NCBI GenBank assembly: GCA_051985675.1
Contig: JBPYFJ010000112.1
Span: forward strand, 62,001 to 126,000
Direction of reading: 5' to 3'
Origin: JAFAXD01 sp051985675
GTDB taxonomy: Bacteria; Pseudomonadota; Alphaproteobacteria; Rhizobiales; Xanthobacteraceae
Length of the DNA stretch: 64,000 bases
Shown here in pieces: positions 1-8,429 of the stretch (position 1 is the stretch's first letter; every line of letters starts with the position of its first letter). Under the pieces are notes generated by a model, which saw only the letters and a program-made list of their open reading frames with translations, searched no databases and was not told the DNA's origin. A program made the position numbers and the translations under genes.

Positions 1-1
1 G

Positions 2-544
2 GAAGACATCGACCCGCACGGAACCCCGCCGGGGACGCTGATCTGCGACGAAGGAGAGATCATGGAGCAACAGGTTGTCACCGGCATCGCTTTCTCCAAG
101 GATGAGGCGCAGATCTCGGTTCGCCGGGTCGAGGACAAGCCGGGCGTCGCCGCCGCGATCTTCGGGCCGCTCGCCGACGCGAATATCAATGTCGACATGA
201 TCGTGCAGAACGTATCGTCGGATGGCGCCACCACCGATCTTACCTTCACGGTGCCGGCGGCCGATTTCGAGCGCGCCAAGGAAACGCTTGCCAAGGCGAG
301 GCCGAACATCGGCTACGAGCGCATCGACGGTGCAACCGACGTCACCAAGGTGTCGGTGATCGGGATCGGCATGCGCAGCCATGCCGGCGTCGCCGCCAAG
401 GCGTTTCAAGCCCTGGCCGACCGGCGGATCAACATCCGCGCCATCACGACCTCGGAGATCAAGTTTTCCCTGCTGATTGACGGGGCCTTCACCGAGCTTG
501 CGGTCCGCACGCTCCATTCGCTTTACGGGCTGGACCAGTCTTAG
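2..544 (+). CDS. lysC: Aspartate kinase, C-terminal part (5' end outside window)
   Basis: The frame is open from base 2, so the gene starts upstream and only its last 180 residues are visible. These are the regulatory half of aspartate kinase, the enzyme that phosphorylates L-aspartate at the entry to lysine, threonine and methionine synthesis. Two ACT domains can be seen, one around the segment VEDKPGVAAAIFGPL and one around VSVIGIGMRSHAGV, ending in LHSLYGLD as is usual for the family. The ACT pair binds amino-acid effectors for feedback control. A good Shine-Dalgarno sequence sits before an in-frame ATG at 62, so a separate C-terminal product is possible (listed separately). Confidence 0.93.
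   Translation, partial: EDIDPHGTPPGTLICDEGEIMEQQVVTGIAFSKDEAQISVRRVEDKPGVAAAIFGPLADANINVDMIVQNVSSDGATTDLTFTVPAADFERAKETLAKARPNIGYERIDGATDVTKVSVIGIGMRSHAGVAAKAFQALADRRINIRAITTSEIKFSLLIDGAFTELAVRTLHSLYGLDQS
51..64 (+). promoter_or_regulatory. Internal ribosome binding site and in-frame ATG within lysC
   Basis: AAGGAG at 51-56 lies five bases before an in-frame ATG at 62, inside the lysC reading frame. The position is just before the first ACT domain. In some bacteria (Bacillus, Corynebacterium) aspartate kinase is an alpha2beta2 enzyme whose beta subunit comes from such an internal start. Whether it is used here is inference. Confidence 0.4.
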
Positions 545-761
545 GCCGGCGCCAAGAACGGCGCCCTCTCGTGGGCATAATCGAGGTTCGTGCTGCGCAA
601 AAAAGCTGCACCGCGCCGCAGCATGCGTGTGCCTTGCGGCGCTTAGGCCCGGTTCGCTATAGCCAATGGGGATGACCGCCGCGGGCCGGGTTCCCGCGCG
701 CGTTTTCTCAAGCTTTCGTACCGAACGGGGCAAACCCCGGTCGGGGACTCGGCAGGACCTG

Positions 762-3029
762 ATGCGAGGCGCACTCGGCGGTCCGCGCGTATTGTTGCGC
801 CGGCTTCGCGAAGTGATGGCGGAGCCGGTCAGCGCGCAGGAACGCCTGGACAAGGTGGTGGTGCTGATCGCCGCCAACATGGTGGCTGAGGTCTGCTCCG
901 TCTACGTGCTGCGCGTCGACGGAACGCTCGAGCTCTATGCCACAGAAGGCCTCAAGCGCGAGGCCGTCCACCAGACGGTGATGCGCACCGACGAAGGCCT
1001 GGTCGGCCTGGTGGCGAGCGAAGCGAGCCCGGTCAACCTGTCGGAGGCCCACACCCATCCGGCTTTCGCCTACCGGCCGGAGACCGGCGAAGAAATCTAC
1101 CATTCGTTCCTGGGCGTTCCGGTGCTGCGCGCCGGCAATACGCTCGGTGTGCTGGTGGTGCAGAACCGGGCGCGCCGCACCTATTCGGAAGAAGAGGTCG
1201 AAGCGCTCCAAACCACCGCCATGGTGCTGGCGGAAATGATCGCCTCGGGCGAACTTTCGGCGCTGGCCCCGCCCGGTGCCGAGCCGGCCGCCCGCCGGCC
1301 GCTGCACCTCTCCGGCATCGTTCTCAATGACGGCATCGCGCTCGGCCACGTCGTCCTGCATGAGCCCCGGGTCGTGGTCACGAACGTCATCGCCGACGAT
1401 GTCCCAAACGAGCGCGCCCGCCTGGACGCCGCTCTGACCAGGCTGCGGGCCGATCTCGACACCATGCTAGAGCGCGGCGAGGTCGCCGAAGGCGGCGAGC
1501 ATCGGGAGGTGCTCGAAGCGTATCGCATGTTTGCCTACGACCGCGGCTGGACACACCGGCTCGAAGAGGCGGTGCTGACCGGCCTGACCGCCGAGGCCGC
1601 AGTCGAACGGGTGCAATCCGATACCCGTGCCCGCATGCTGCGGCAGACCGACCCCTATTTGCGCGAGCGCCTGCACGACCTCGAAGACCTCGCCCATCGC
1701 CTGATGCGCCAGCTGACCGGGCAGGAACACGCGCCTGCGCGCGAAAGCCTGCCGGATAACGCCATCATCGTTGCTCGCTCCATGGGACCGGCCGCGCTGC
1801 TCGACTATGACCGCAAAAAGCTGCGCGGCCTCGTGTTGGAAGAAGGCGGACCGAATTCACACGTCGCGATCGTGGCAAGGGCGCTCGGGATCCCTGCGGT
1901 CGGCGAAATCGACAACGCGACCGGCGTGGTCGACCCGGGTGACGCCATCATCGTCGACGGCACGACCGGCGACGCGCACCTGCGTCCCTCCGCCGACATG
2001 GAAGCCGCCTATGTGGAACGGGTCCGGCTGCGGGCCCGGCGTCAGCAGCAGTACCTCGCCCTGCGCGAGCGGCCATGCGTCAGCAAGGACGGCCAGACGG
2101 TGATGTTGATGCTCAACGCCGGGCTTCTGGTCGACCTGCCACACATCGCCGAGACCGGCGCGGCCGGCATCGGGCTGTTTCGCACCGAACTGCAGTTCAT
2201 GGTCGCCGCCTCGATGCCGCGGGTTAACGAGCAGCAGACGCTCTATCGCTCGGTACTCGATGCGGCCGCCGGCAAGCCGGTTGTGTTCCGCACGCTCGAT
2301 ATCGGCGGCGATAAAGTCCTGCCCTACATGCGCAATGTTGAGGAAGAGAATCCGGCGCTCGGCTGGCGAGCGATCCGGCTGGGCCTCGACCGGCCGGGCC
2401 TGCTGCGCAGCCAGGTCCGGGCGCTGCTGCGCGCCGGGGCGGGACGCGAACTCAAGATCATGTTTCCCATGGTGGCGGCGGTGGCCGAATTCGACGAGGC
2501 GAAGGCGCTGGTCGAACGCGAACTCACGCATCTGCGCCGCCACGGCCACAAGCTCCCCGAGCGGGTCGAGGTCGGGACCATGGTGGAGGTACCGGCGCTG
2601 CTCTATCAGCTCGACGAGTTGCTGGAGCGCGTCGATTTCCTGTCGGTCGGGTCGAACGATCTGGTCCAGTTCCTGTACGCCGCCGACCGCGGCAACGCGC
2701 GCGTCGCCGACCGGTTCGACCAGCTGTCGCGGCCCGTGCTCGTCGTGCTCAAGGACATCGCCGACAAAGGCCGCGAGCATGGTAAGCCGGTGACTTTGTG
2801 CGGGGAACTCGCCTCAAGACCGATCGGCGCGCTCGCGCTCGTTGCGCTCGGTTATCGCTCGCTGTCGCTCTCGCCGTCGGCGGTCGGGCCGGTCAAGGCG
2901 ATGCTGCTCGACCTCAATGTCCGCAAGGCGGCCGACATGCTGCGGCCGTTGGTCGAGAAGCCGGTGCCGGGCGCTTCAATCCGCGAGCGCCTGACCCAGT
3001 TTGCGGAAAGCGAAGGTTTGACGCTGTAA
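762..3029 (+). CDS. ptsP: Phosphoenolpyruvate-protein phosphotransferase, nitrogen-type (EI-Ntr)
   Basis: A 755-residue protein with an N-terminal GAF domain (about residues 20-165) followed by the PEP-utilising enzyme I fold. The mobile swivel domain carries the phosphorylated histidine in GGPNSHVAIVARALG, and the TIM-barrel part shows GIGLFRTELQFM and VGSNDLVQF. It takes phosphate from PEP and passes it to NPr and EIIA-Ntr, a regulatory rather than sugar-transporting PTS that links nitrogen status to potassium, PHB and stress control. The frame is open from an ATG at 666, but the ATG at 762 has AGGA about 8 bases upstream and gives the usual family length, so it was chosen. Confidence 0.93.
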   Translation: MRGALGGPRVLLRRLREVMAEPVSAQERLDKVVVLIAANMVAEVCSVYVLRVDGTLELYATEGLKREAVHQTVMRTDEGLVGLVASEASPVNLSEAHTHPAFAYRPETGEEIYHSFLGVPVLRAGNTLGVLVVQNRARRTYSEEEVEALQTTAMVLAEMIASGELSALAPPGAEPAARRPLHLSGIVLNDGIALGHVVLHEPRVVVTNVIADDVPNERARLDAALTRLRADLDTMLERGEVAEGGEHREVLEAYRMFAYDRGWTHRLEEAVLTGLTAEAAVERVQSDTRARMLRQTDPYLRERLHDLEDLAHRLMRQLTGQEHAPARESLPDNAIIVARSMGPAALLDYDRKKLRGLVLEEGGPNSHVAIVARALGIPAVGEIDNATGVVDPGDAIIVDGTTGDAHLRPSADMEAAYVERVRLRARRQQQYLALRERPCVSKDGQTVMLMLNAGLLVDLPHIAETGAAGIGLFRTELQFMVAASMPRVNEQQTLYRSVLDAAAGKPVVFRTLDIGGDKVLPYMRNVEEENPALGWRAIRLGLDRPGLLRSQVRALLRAGAGRELKIMFPMVAAVAEFDEAKALVERELTHLRRHGHKLPERVEVGTMVEVPALLYQLDELLERVDFLSVGSNDLVQFLYAADRGNARVADRFDQLSRPVLVVLKDIADKGREHGKPVTLCGELASRPIGALALVALGYRSLSLSPSAVGPVKAMLLDLNVRKAADMLRPLVEKPVPGASIRERLTQFAESEGLTL

Positions 3030-3083
3030 CGCGCGCCGCCTCAGCGGGACACTAGAGCGAAATCACACTAGCGGACCAAATAC

Positions 3084-4163
3084 ATGCTGCCCGAAGCCAA
3101 GCTCGACGCTCTGCTCGCACGCCACGCGGCGATCGAGGCCGAGTTGTCGCGGGCGCTGGCGCCCGAGACCTATGTCAAGCTCTCGCGCGAATTCGCCGAG
3201 CTCAGTCCGGTGGCAGACCGCGTCAAGGCCTACCGTGGGGTTGCGGCCGAACTCACCGATCTCGACAGCCTGATCGACGACGCCGCCACCGATCCGGAAA
3301 TGCGCGCCATCGCCAGCGCCGAGAAGCCCGCGCTTGAAGCCAAGCGCACCGCGCTCGAACAGGAAATCCGCACCGCGTTGCTGCCCAAGGACGCGATGGA
3401 TGATCGCAACGTGATCCTTGAAATTCGCGCGGGCACCGGCGGCGACGAGGCGGCGATCTTCGCAGGTGATCTGTTCCGGATGTACGAGCGTTACGCCAAT
3501 CAGCACGGCTGGAAGACCGAAGTGATTTCAGCGAGCGATGGCGCCATGGGGGGGTTTAAGGAAATCGTCATGGAGATCCGCGGCCGGGGCGCGTTTTCGA
3601 AGCTGAAGTTTGAATCGGGCGTGCATCGCGTGCAGCGGGTACCGGAAACCGAAGGCTCCGGCCGCATTCACACCTCGGCCGCAACCGTGGCGGTGCTACC
3701 CGAGGTCGAGGAGGTTGATGTCGCCATCAACGACGCCGACCTCCGGATCGACACCATGCGGGCCGGCGGCGCCGGCGGCCAGCACGTCAACAAGACCGAA
3801 TCGGCGGTTCGGGTAACCCACATTCCGAGTGGGATCGTCGTGGTGGTCCAGGAGGAACGTTCGCAGCACCGCAATCGCGCCAAGGCGATGGCACACCTGC
3901 GTGCCAAGCTCTACGACGCCGAGCGCCAGCGCCAGGATGCGGCGCGCGCGGCCGAGCGCCGCGGCCAAGTCGGATCGGGCGATCGCTCGGAACGCATCCG
4001 CACCTACAACTTCCCGCAAGGCCGGGTCACCGACCATCGCATCAACCTGACGCTCTACAAATTGCCCCAGGTGATCGAAGGCGAGGCGCTGGACGAGATC
4101 GTCGACGCCCTCATCACCGAGCACCAAGCGGCACTTCTGGCAGCGCAGGACGGCGGCCATTGA
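3084..4163 (+). CDS. prfA: Peptide chain release factor 1
   Basis: A 359-residue class I release factor that reads UAA and UAG stop codons and triggers peptide release on the ribosome. The GGQ motif that enters the peptidyl-transferase centre is at residues 231-233 within AGGAGGQHVNKTES, and EIRAGTGGDEAAIF is present in the N-terminal part. The length is normal for RF1. The stop codon overlaps the start of prmC by one base (TGATG), so the factor and the enzyme that methylates its GGQ glutamine are translationally linked. Confidence 0.97.
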   Translation: MLPEAKLDALLARHAAIEAELSRALAPETYVKLSREFAELSPVADRVKAYRGVAAELTDLDSLIDDAATDPEMRAIASAEKPALEAKRTALEQEIRTALLPKDAMDDRNVILEIRAGTGGDEAAIFAGDLFRMYERYANQHGWKTEVISASDGAMGGFKEIVMEIRGRGAFSKLKFESGVHRVQRVPETEGSGRIHTSAATVAVLPEVEEVDVAINDADLRIDTMRAGGAGGQHVNKTESAVRVTHIPSGIVVVVQEERSQHRNRAKAMAHLRAKLYDAERQRQDAARAAERRGQVGSGDRSERIRTYNFPQGRVTDHRINLTLYKLPQVIEGEALDEIVDALITEHQAALLAAQDGGH

Positions 4164-5050
4164 TGGCAGCGCCTGCGCCCACGTTGACCGGATCGATCGA
4201 CAGCGCCCGACGCGCGCTCGCCACGGCGTTTCGGAATGCGGGACTCGCTTCGCCCGAGCTCGATGCACGCATCCTGGTCGGTCATGCGTTGGGACTCGAT
4301 CAGGCCGCGCTTGCCGCCGCGGCCGAGCGCGAACTTTCGGAGCGCGAAGCGCTGCGCATTGCGGGTGTCGGCGAGCGGCGACTGGCGCATGAAAGCGTTG
4401 CCGCGATCGTTGGCCGCAAGGAGTTCTGGGGTCTGCCGTTGCGGGTGAGCGAGGCGACGTTGGTGCCAAGGCCGGACACGGAAACGGTGGTCGAAGCGGC
4501 GCTGGACGCAATCGGCGCCGGCGGCGCACGCGCGCGCGCGCTTCGTATCGCCGACCTCGGCACCGGCACGGGCTGCCTGCTGGCGGCGCTGCTGTCGGAG
4601 CTTCCGAACGCCTCAGGCATCGGTGTCGACATCAGCCTCGAGGCGCTCGCGCTCGCGCGGCGCAACATGGATGCCTTGGGATTGGCTCATCGCGCCCGAC
4701 TGACGTGTGGCAATTTTGCTCAGGCGCTTGCCGGCCGGTTCGATCTGATCGTTTCGAACCCGCCCTACATAGCGACCCACGAGTTCGAGCTGCTCGCGCC
4801 AGAAGTACGGCGCGAGCCCCGCATTGCGCTCGACGGCGGCATCGACGGTCTGTCGGCTTATCGGGCGATCGCCGCCGATGCCCCCCGGCTGCTGGCGCCT
4901 GGGGGCGCGATCGTGCTCGAGGTCGGGGCTAACCAAGCCACGTCTGTCGCCGCCTTGCTGGCGAGTGCCGGGCTTGCCCCACAACTGCCTAAATTGGACC
5001 TCGCGGGCGCGCCGCGGGCAATTGTGGCCCTTGCGCAACCCATGCGGTAG
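4163..5050 (+). CDS. prmC: Release factor glutamine N5-methyltransferase
   Basis: A 295-residue S-adenosylmethionine-dependent methyltransferase that modifies the glutamine of the GGQ loop of release factors. The SAM-binding loop reads IADLGTGTGCLLAAL, and the catalytic NPPY is in IVSNPPYIATHEF. The N-terminal helical domain expected for PrmC is present (residues about 10-90). It directly follows prfA with a one-base overlap. A TTG three bases upstream is also possible, but the ATG is preferred. Confidence 0.96.
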   Translation: MAAPAPTLTGSIDSARRALATAFRNAGLASPELDARILVGHALGLDQAALAAAAERELSEREALRIAGVGERRLAHESVAAIVGRKEFWGLPLRVSEATLVPRPDTETVVEAALDAIGAGGARARALRIADLGTGTGCLLAALLSELPNASGIGVDISLEALALARRNMDALGLAHRARLTCGNFAQALAGRFDLIVSNPPYIATHEFELLAPEVRREPRIALDGGIDGLSAYRAIAADAPRLLAPGGAIVLEVGANQATSVAALLASAGLAPQLPKLDLAGAPRAIVALAQPMR

Positions 5051-5507
5051 AACATTATGGGCTATCCAAAAAATCGCTTGGATTATCCGCGCGAAACCAT
5101 TACGTTCCAGGCACGGAATCGACCGAGGATCGGTGCGCCCCACATAGCCCGGAGCATGGCTCGGCGAGGCAGGTGGCGCGGAGGACGAAACGACATCCGC
5201 ACCTCAGGCATTAAGGCACTCGGTTCGCTAAACGCAGGTCGAGATACTTCATCGGGGAGTGCCAGCCGTCGTTTTTGGACGCGGCGCGGCGCGTTGATGA
5301 AAGGCGGAACGACGCGGTAAGACCGCGGGTTGTGGGCTTATTGCGATTAGCGCAGCGAGAATTGGGGGCTCGATAATCGAGGGCCGCAGTGACCTTCCTT
5401 GCGTCAATGGCAGGACGTAGCGGCCGTTGTCGCGTGGCGCTCAGTGCGCATTTTTCTATCAATCGGCGACCACGGTCGCTGCAACTCGGGAGTGGCGAAT
5501 AGAAGCC
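5051..5507 (+). other. 457-bp gap between prmC and the DUF4167 gene, possible leader
   Basis: No convincing gene was found. One small open frame on the plus strand (5057-5320) has no recognisable family and no good ribosome binding site. The 3' half (about 5330-5500) could serve as promoter and leader of the DUF4167 gene. No tRNA or known riboswitch was recognised, and no clear terminator follows prmC. Confidence 0.4.
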
Positions 5508-6227
5508 ATGAGAAACGGTCAAAACAAACGCATGCGAGGACGTAGCCGCAACAAGGGGCACAACCCGCTCACCAGGGTTTACGAGTCAAACGGCCCTGAT
5601 GTGAAGATCCGCGGGACGGCTTCCCACGTAGCGGAGAAATATCAGCAGCTCGCCCGCGATGCGCAGGCCTCCGGCGATCCGATCGCCGCGGAAAATTACC
5701 TTCAGCATGCGGAGCATTATTTCCGCTTGATCGCGGCCGCTCAGGAACAGTTCCGCCAGAACAATCCCTACTATCAAAACAACCGGCCCGAGGGCGGTAA
5801 CCAGGACGCGCGCAGCGATGACGCCTTCGAAGATGGCGAGGATGAAGGCGCGCCGCAGATGCACGACCAGCCTGCCTATGGCCCACGCGATCCGCAGCCC
5901 TACCTGCCGCGCGACGCTCAGTTCTATCCGTCCCGCGACCAGCAGCATCGGCCGCCTCAGCAGAACGGCCCCGGTCAGGATGACGGCAATATCGATCGCT
6001 TGCCGTCGTTCATCACCGGCGGAGGTCAGCAGGGTCAGCCGGGCTATTCCAACCATCCGCAGCAAGGCAATGGCGGAGGCTACGACAACCAGGACCGACA
6101 GGGTGGCGGGGACCGCTTTCCGCTGCACCGCAGGCGGCGTCGCCATCGCGGCCCGCGTAACGACGTGCAGGGTATGCAGGACATGGGCGGCCACGACGGC
6201 GGCGAGGATGCGGCCCCGGGCGAATAG
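5508..6227 (+). CDS. DUF4167 domain protein, possible RNA-binding
   Basis: A 239-residue protein typical of Hyphomicrobiales. The N-terminal third is the conserved DUF4167 block, starting MRNGQNKRMRGRSRNK and including an arginine-rich stretch and VAEKYQQLARDAQASGD, which probably forms a helical hairpin. The remainder is low complexity, rich in Q, N, G, P and D, and ends with a basic RRRRRHRGPRN segment. The basic ends and disordered middle suggest nucleic-acid binding, but the function is not known. The start at 5508 was chosen because the conserved block begins there. It is convergent with the next gene, three bases away. Confidence 0.85.
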   Translation: MRNGQNKRMRGRSRNKGHNPLTRVYESNGPDVKIRGTASHVAEKYQQLARDAQASGDPIAAENYLQHAEHYFRLIAAAQEQFRQNNPYYQNNRPEGGNQDARSDDAFEDGEDEGAPQMHDQPAYGPRDPQPYLPRDAQFYPSRDQQHRPPQQNGPGQDDGNIDRLPSFITGGGQQGQPGYSNHPQQGNGGGYDNQDRQGGGDRFPLHRRRRRHRGPRNDVQGMQDMGGHDGGEDAAPGE

Positions 6228-6230
6228 CGG

Positions 6231-6965
6231 TTAGCGGCCGCCGGGAGCCGGGACCAGGGCTGGATTGAGCGCCGGGACGAGTTGCCGGCGTGCATGCCTG
6301 ACCGGCAAGACCCGGTAAACCTGCTTGGTGGCTTCGACGAGGTGCACGCCGTTGAACGGCGCTGAGATCGTCGCCCCGGCGCGCTCCCAGGCCACCGCCG
6401 AGCGCAGAAACCAAGCGCGCGAAACAGGCGGTAGATAAAGCGCCTCGCCCCAGTTCATCGGCGTAAACCAGGCATCGCGCAGCAACGCAACGATCTGCGC
6501 GCGCGAATACGGCCGGCCGTGTCCGAATGGCGTCGTATCCATCCGCGCCCACAACCCCCGGCGATTGGGCACGACCGCCAGCAGCCGCCCGCCTGCGTTC
6601 AAGACGCGCCAGATCTCGCGCAATAGCGCGGTGGCATCCTCCGACATTTCGAGCGCGTGCACCAACAAGATGCGGTCGACCGACGCATCGGGCAAAGGCA
6701 GTTCGGAGGGATCGACGAGGCTTGCCAAGGTAGGCCGCGCGCTCGGCCATTTCACGACCCCTTGACTGGCGGGCATGAACGCAAGGCAGCGCTCGGCTTC
6801 CTCGCGAAACAACCCGAGGTAGGGCGTGGTATAGCCAACGCCAAGGACACGCTGGCCCGCGGTGTTGTTCCACAGCGCGCGGATGCCGCGGCCCACGAAG
6901 CGGCGCGCAACCACGCCAAGCTTCTCGCCATAGAAATTGCGCAGATCAACGACATCAAGCGACAT
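6231..6965 (-). CDS. Class I SAM-dependent methyltransferase
   Basis: A 244-residue protein with a methyltransferase-11-like core. It shows a glycine loop GQRVLGVGYTTPYL, an acidic LPLPDASVDRILLVHALEM segment (motif II region) and LLREIWRVLNAGGRLLAVVP, the usual post-motif before the fourth strand. The substrate is unknown. It may modify a small molecule. It lies convergent to the DUF4167 gene and near gloB, an arrangement seen in related Hyphomicrobiales. The open frame extends nine codons further upstream, but MSLDVVDLRNFY looks like the natural N-terminus. Confidence 0.8.
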   Translation of the reverse strand: MSLDVVDLRNFYGEKLGVVARRFVGRGIRALWNNTAGQRVLGVGYTTPYLGLFREEAERCLAFMPASQGVVKWPSARPTLASLVDPSELPLPDASVDRILLVHALEMSEDATALLREIWRVLNAGGRLLAVVPNRRGLWARMDTTPFGHGRPYSRAQIVALLRDAWFTPMNWGEALYLPPVSRAWFLRSAVAWERAGATISAPFNGVHLVEATKQVYRVLPVRHARRQLVPALNPALVPAPGGR

Positions 6966-7027
6966 GGCCGCCAAGCTAGAGCATTGCGTCAAGCGTCGCT
7001 ACACTCGGGCAAACTCGAATCCATCCA

Positions 7028-7103
7028 CCAGTGCCCCGAACTCGAAGTTCGCACATCTATGCCGCGCGTCCGAATGCGAGCTTCGGGTTCAAAGGGGCAC
7101 TGG
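7028..7103. repeat. Inverted repeat 1 of a pair of related palindromes
   Basis: The left arm at 7028-7053 (CCAGTGCCCC then GAACTCGAAGTTCGCA) pairs with the right arm at 7075-7103, with a 3-base insertion and a few mismatches. The arms are over 20 bases and enclose a loop of about 20 bases. The sequence resembles the second palindrome just downstream, so the two look like copies of one mobile or amplified element. No transposase is nearby. Confidence 0.75.
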
Positions 7104-7117
7104 AAATTATAGATTTG

Positions 7118-7192
7118 CTAGTGTCCTTTCGATTCCGAAGTTCGCGTCGAGCGTGCTGCAAGGTATGGCGAACTTCGGAATCGGGACACTAG
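7118..7192. repeat. Inverted repeat 2, almost perfect
   Basis: The left arm at 7118-7145 (CTAGTGTCC, TTT insertion, then GATTCCGAAGTTCGC) pairs with 7168-7192 (GCGAACTTCGGAATCGGGACACTAG). The arms are about 25 bases with a loop near 22 bases. The ends of the palindrome are CTAG. It lies 18 bases before gloB and could form a strong RNA hairpin or be a MITE-like insertion. Confidence 0.8.
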
Positions 7193-7209
7193 ATATGACG
7201 GAGTAGATC

Positions 7210-7977
7210 ATGGCCGCTCAAACACGCCTGTTTCGCTGCCTGCAAGACAACTACGGTGTGCTGGTGCACGACCCCGCAACCGGGGCCACGGCGTCGATCG
7301 ATGCTCCTGAAGCAGCGCCCGTAGAGGCTGCCCTGAAGGCTACGGGCTGGCGGCTCAGCGACATCCTGGTCACTCACCATCACGCCGATCATACCGGCGG
7401 CATCGTTGCGTTGAAGGAGCGCCACCACTGCCGAGTCACGGCACCGAAGGGCGAGGCCAAGCGGATCCCGGCCGTCGATGTCGAAGTCGCGGACGGCGAC
7501 GAGGTGATGGTCGGCCGTCTCAAGGCACGCGTACTGGAAACCCCCGGCCACACCGCCGGCCACATCAGCTATTGGCTCCCCGAAGAAGATCTCGCATTTG
7601 TCGGTGATACCTTGTTCTCAATAGGCTGCGGGCGCGTGATCGAGGGCACGCCGGAGATGATGTGGGCGTCGCTGTTGAAGCTACGCGCGCTGCCCGACGC
7701 TACACGGGTCTTTTGTGGCCACGAATACACGGCTGCCAATATCCGCTTCGCCAAGACGGTCGAGCCCAACAACAAGGATTTGGCGGCACGCGAACAAGAG
7801 GTCGCGCGGCTGCTCGCGCAAGCCAAGCCCACGATCCCGTCGCTGCTCGGCGCCGAGAAGAAGGAGAACGTTTTTCTGCGCGCGGACGTCGCGGCCGTTG
7901 CCTCCGCGGTCGGCCTCTCGGGACATTCGCCGGCCGAGGTCTTTGCCGAAGTGCGCGCGCGCAAGAACAAGTTCTGA
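7210..7977 (+). CDS. gloB: Hydroxyacylglutathione hydrolase (glyoxalase II)
   Basis: A 255-residue metallo-beta-lactamase-fold hydrolase that splits S-D-lactoylglutathione into D-lactate and glutathione, the second step of methylglyoxal detoxification. The binuclear metal site is seen in VTHHHADHTGG, in the ETPGHTAGH segment and in VFCGHEYT. The C-terminal glutathione-binding domain is present (TIPSLLGAEKKENVFLRAD). The length is usual. It overlaps the following cupin gene by one base, so the two are probably co-transcribed. Confidence 0.95.
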   Translation: MAAQTRLFRCLQDNYGVLVHDPATGATASIDAPEAAPVEAALKATGWRLSDILVTHHHADHTGGIVALKERHHCRVTAPKGEAKRIPAVDVEVADGDEVMVGRLKARVLETPGHTAGHISYWLPEEDLAFVGDTLFSIGCGRVIEGTPEMMWASLLKLRALPDATRVFCGHEYTAANIRFAKTVEPNNKDLAAREQEVARLLAQAKPTIPSLLGAEKKENVFLRADVAAVASAVGLSGHSPAEVFAEVRARKNKF

Positions 7978-8429
7978 TGAATCCCAAACCCACACTCAGC
8001 GCCGCGGAGATCATCAAACTGCTCGGACTGCAGCCGCATCCCGAGGGCGGACATTTTTGCCAGACGTTTCGCGATACCCACCTCATCGACGACAAGCGCC
8101 CCGCCTCGACAGCGATCTATTTCCTGCTCGCGCGCGGAGAGCGCTCACATTGGCATCGGGTTGACGCCGCCGAGGGTTGGCACTGGTACGCAGGGGCGCC
8201 GCTGCGGCTCACGATCGTCGAACGGGACACGGTCCGGACGATCACGCTCGGGCCCGATCTCGCCGCCGGCCAACGGCCGCAGGCAATCGTGCCGTTTCAC
8301 GCCTGGCAAGCCGCGGAGAGCCTCGGCGATTGGACGCTCATCGGCGCCACGGTTGCTCCCGGCTTTGAGTGGGCCGGCTTCGAGATGGCGCCGCCGGATT
8401 GGACGCCCGAAAAGCGCGGCGGATCCTAA
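7977..8429 (+). CDS. Cupin_5 (DUF985) family protein
   Basis: A 150-residue single-domain cupin that begins with an ATG overlapping the gloB stop (TGATG). Characteristic segments are LGLQPHPEGGHFCQTFRD, STAIYFLLARGERSHWHRVDA and EGWHWYAGAPL. The histidines in the last two are likely metal ligands or active-site residues. Members of the family are linked to small-molecule or sugar metabolism but most are not characterised, and no specific substrate can be given. It is convergent with phaB, with a four-base overlap of the 3' ends. Confidence 0.85.
   Translation: MNPKPTLSAAEIIKLLGLQPHPEGGHFCQTFRDTHLIDDKRPASTAIYFLLARGERSHWHRVDAAEGWHWYAGAPLRLTIVERDTVRTITLGPDLAAGQRPQAIVPFHAWQAAESLGDWTLIGATVAPGFEWAGFEMAPPDWTPEKRGGS

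Noticed and set aside
5057..5320. Small open frame after prmC
   Set aside because: No family, no ribosome binding site and an arginine-rich composition typical of chance frames in GC-rich DNA.
6937..7206. Small open frame covering the gap before gloB
   Set aside because: It runs through both palindromes, which explains its sequence, and has no good ribosome binding site.
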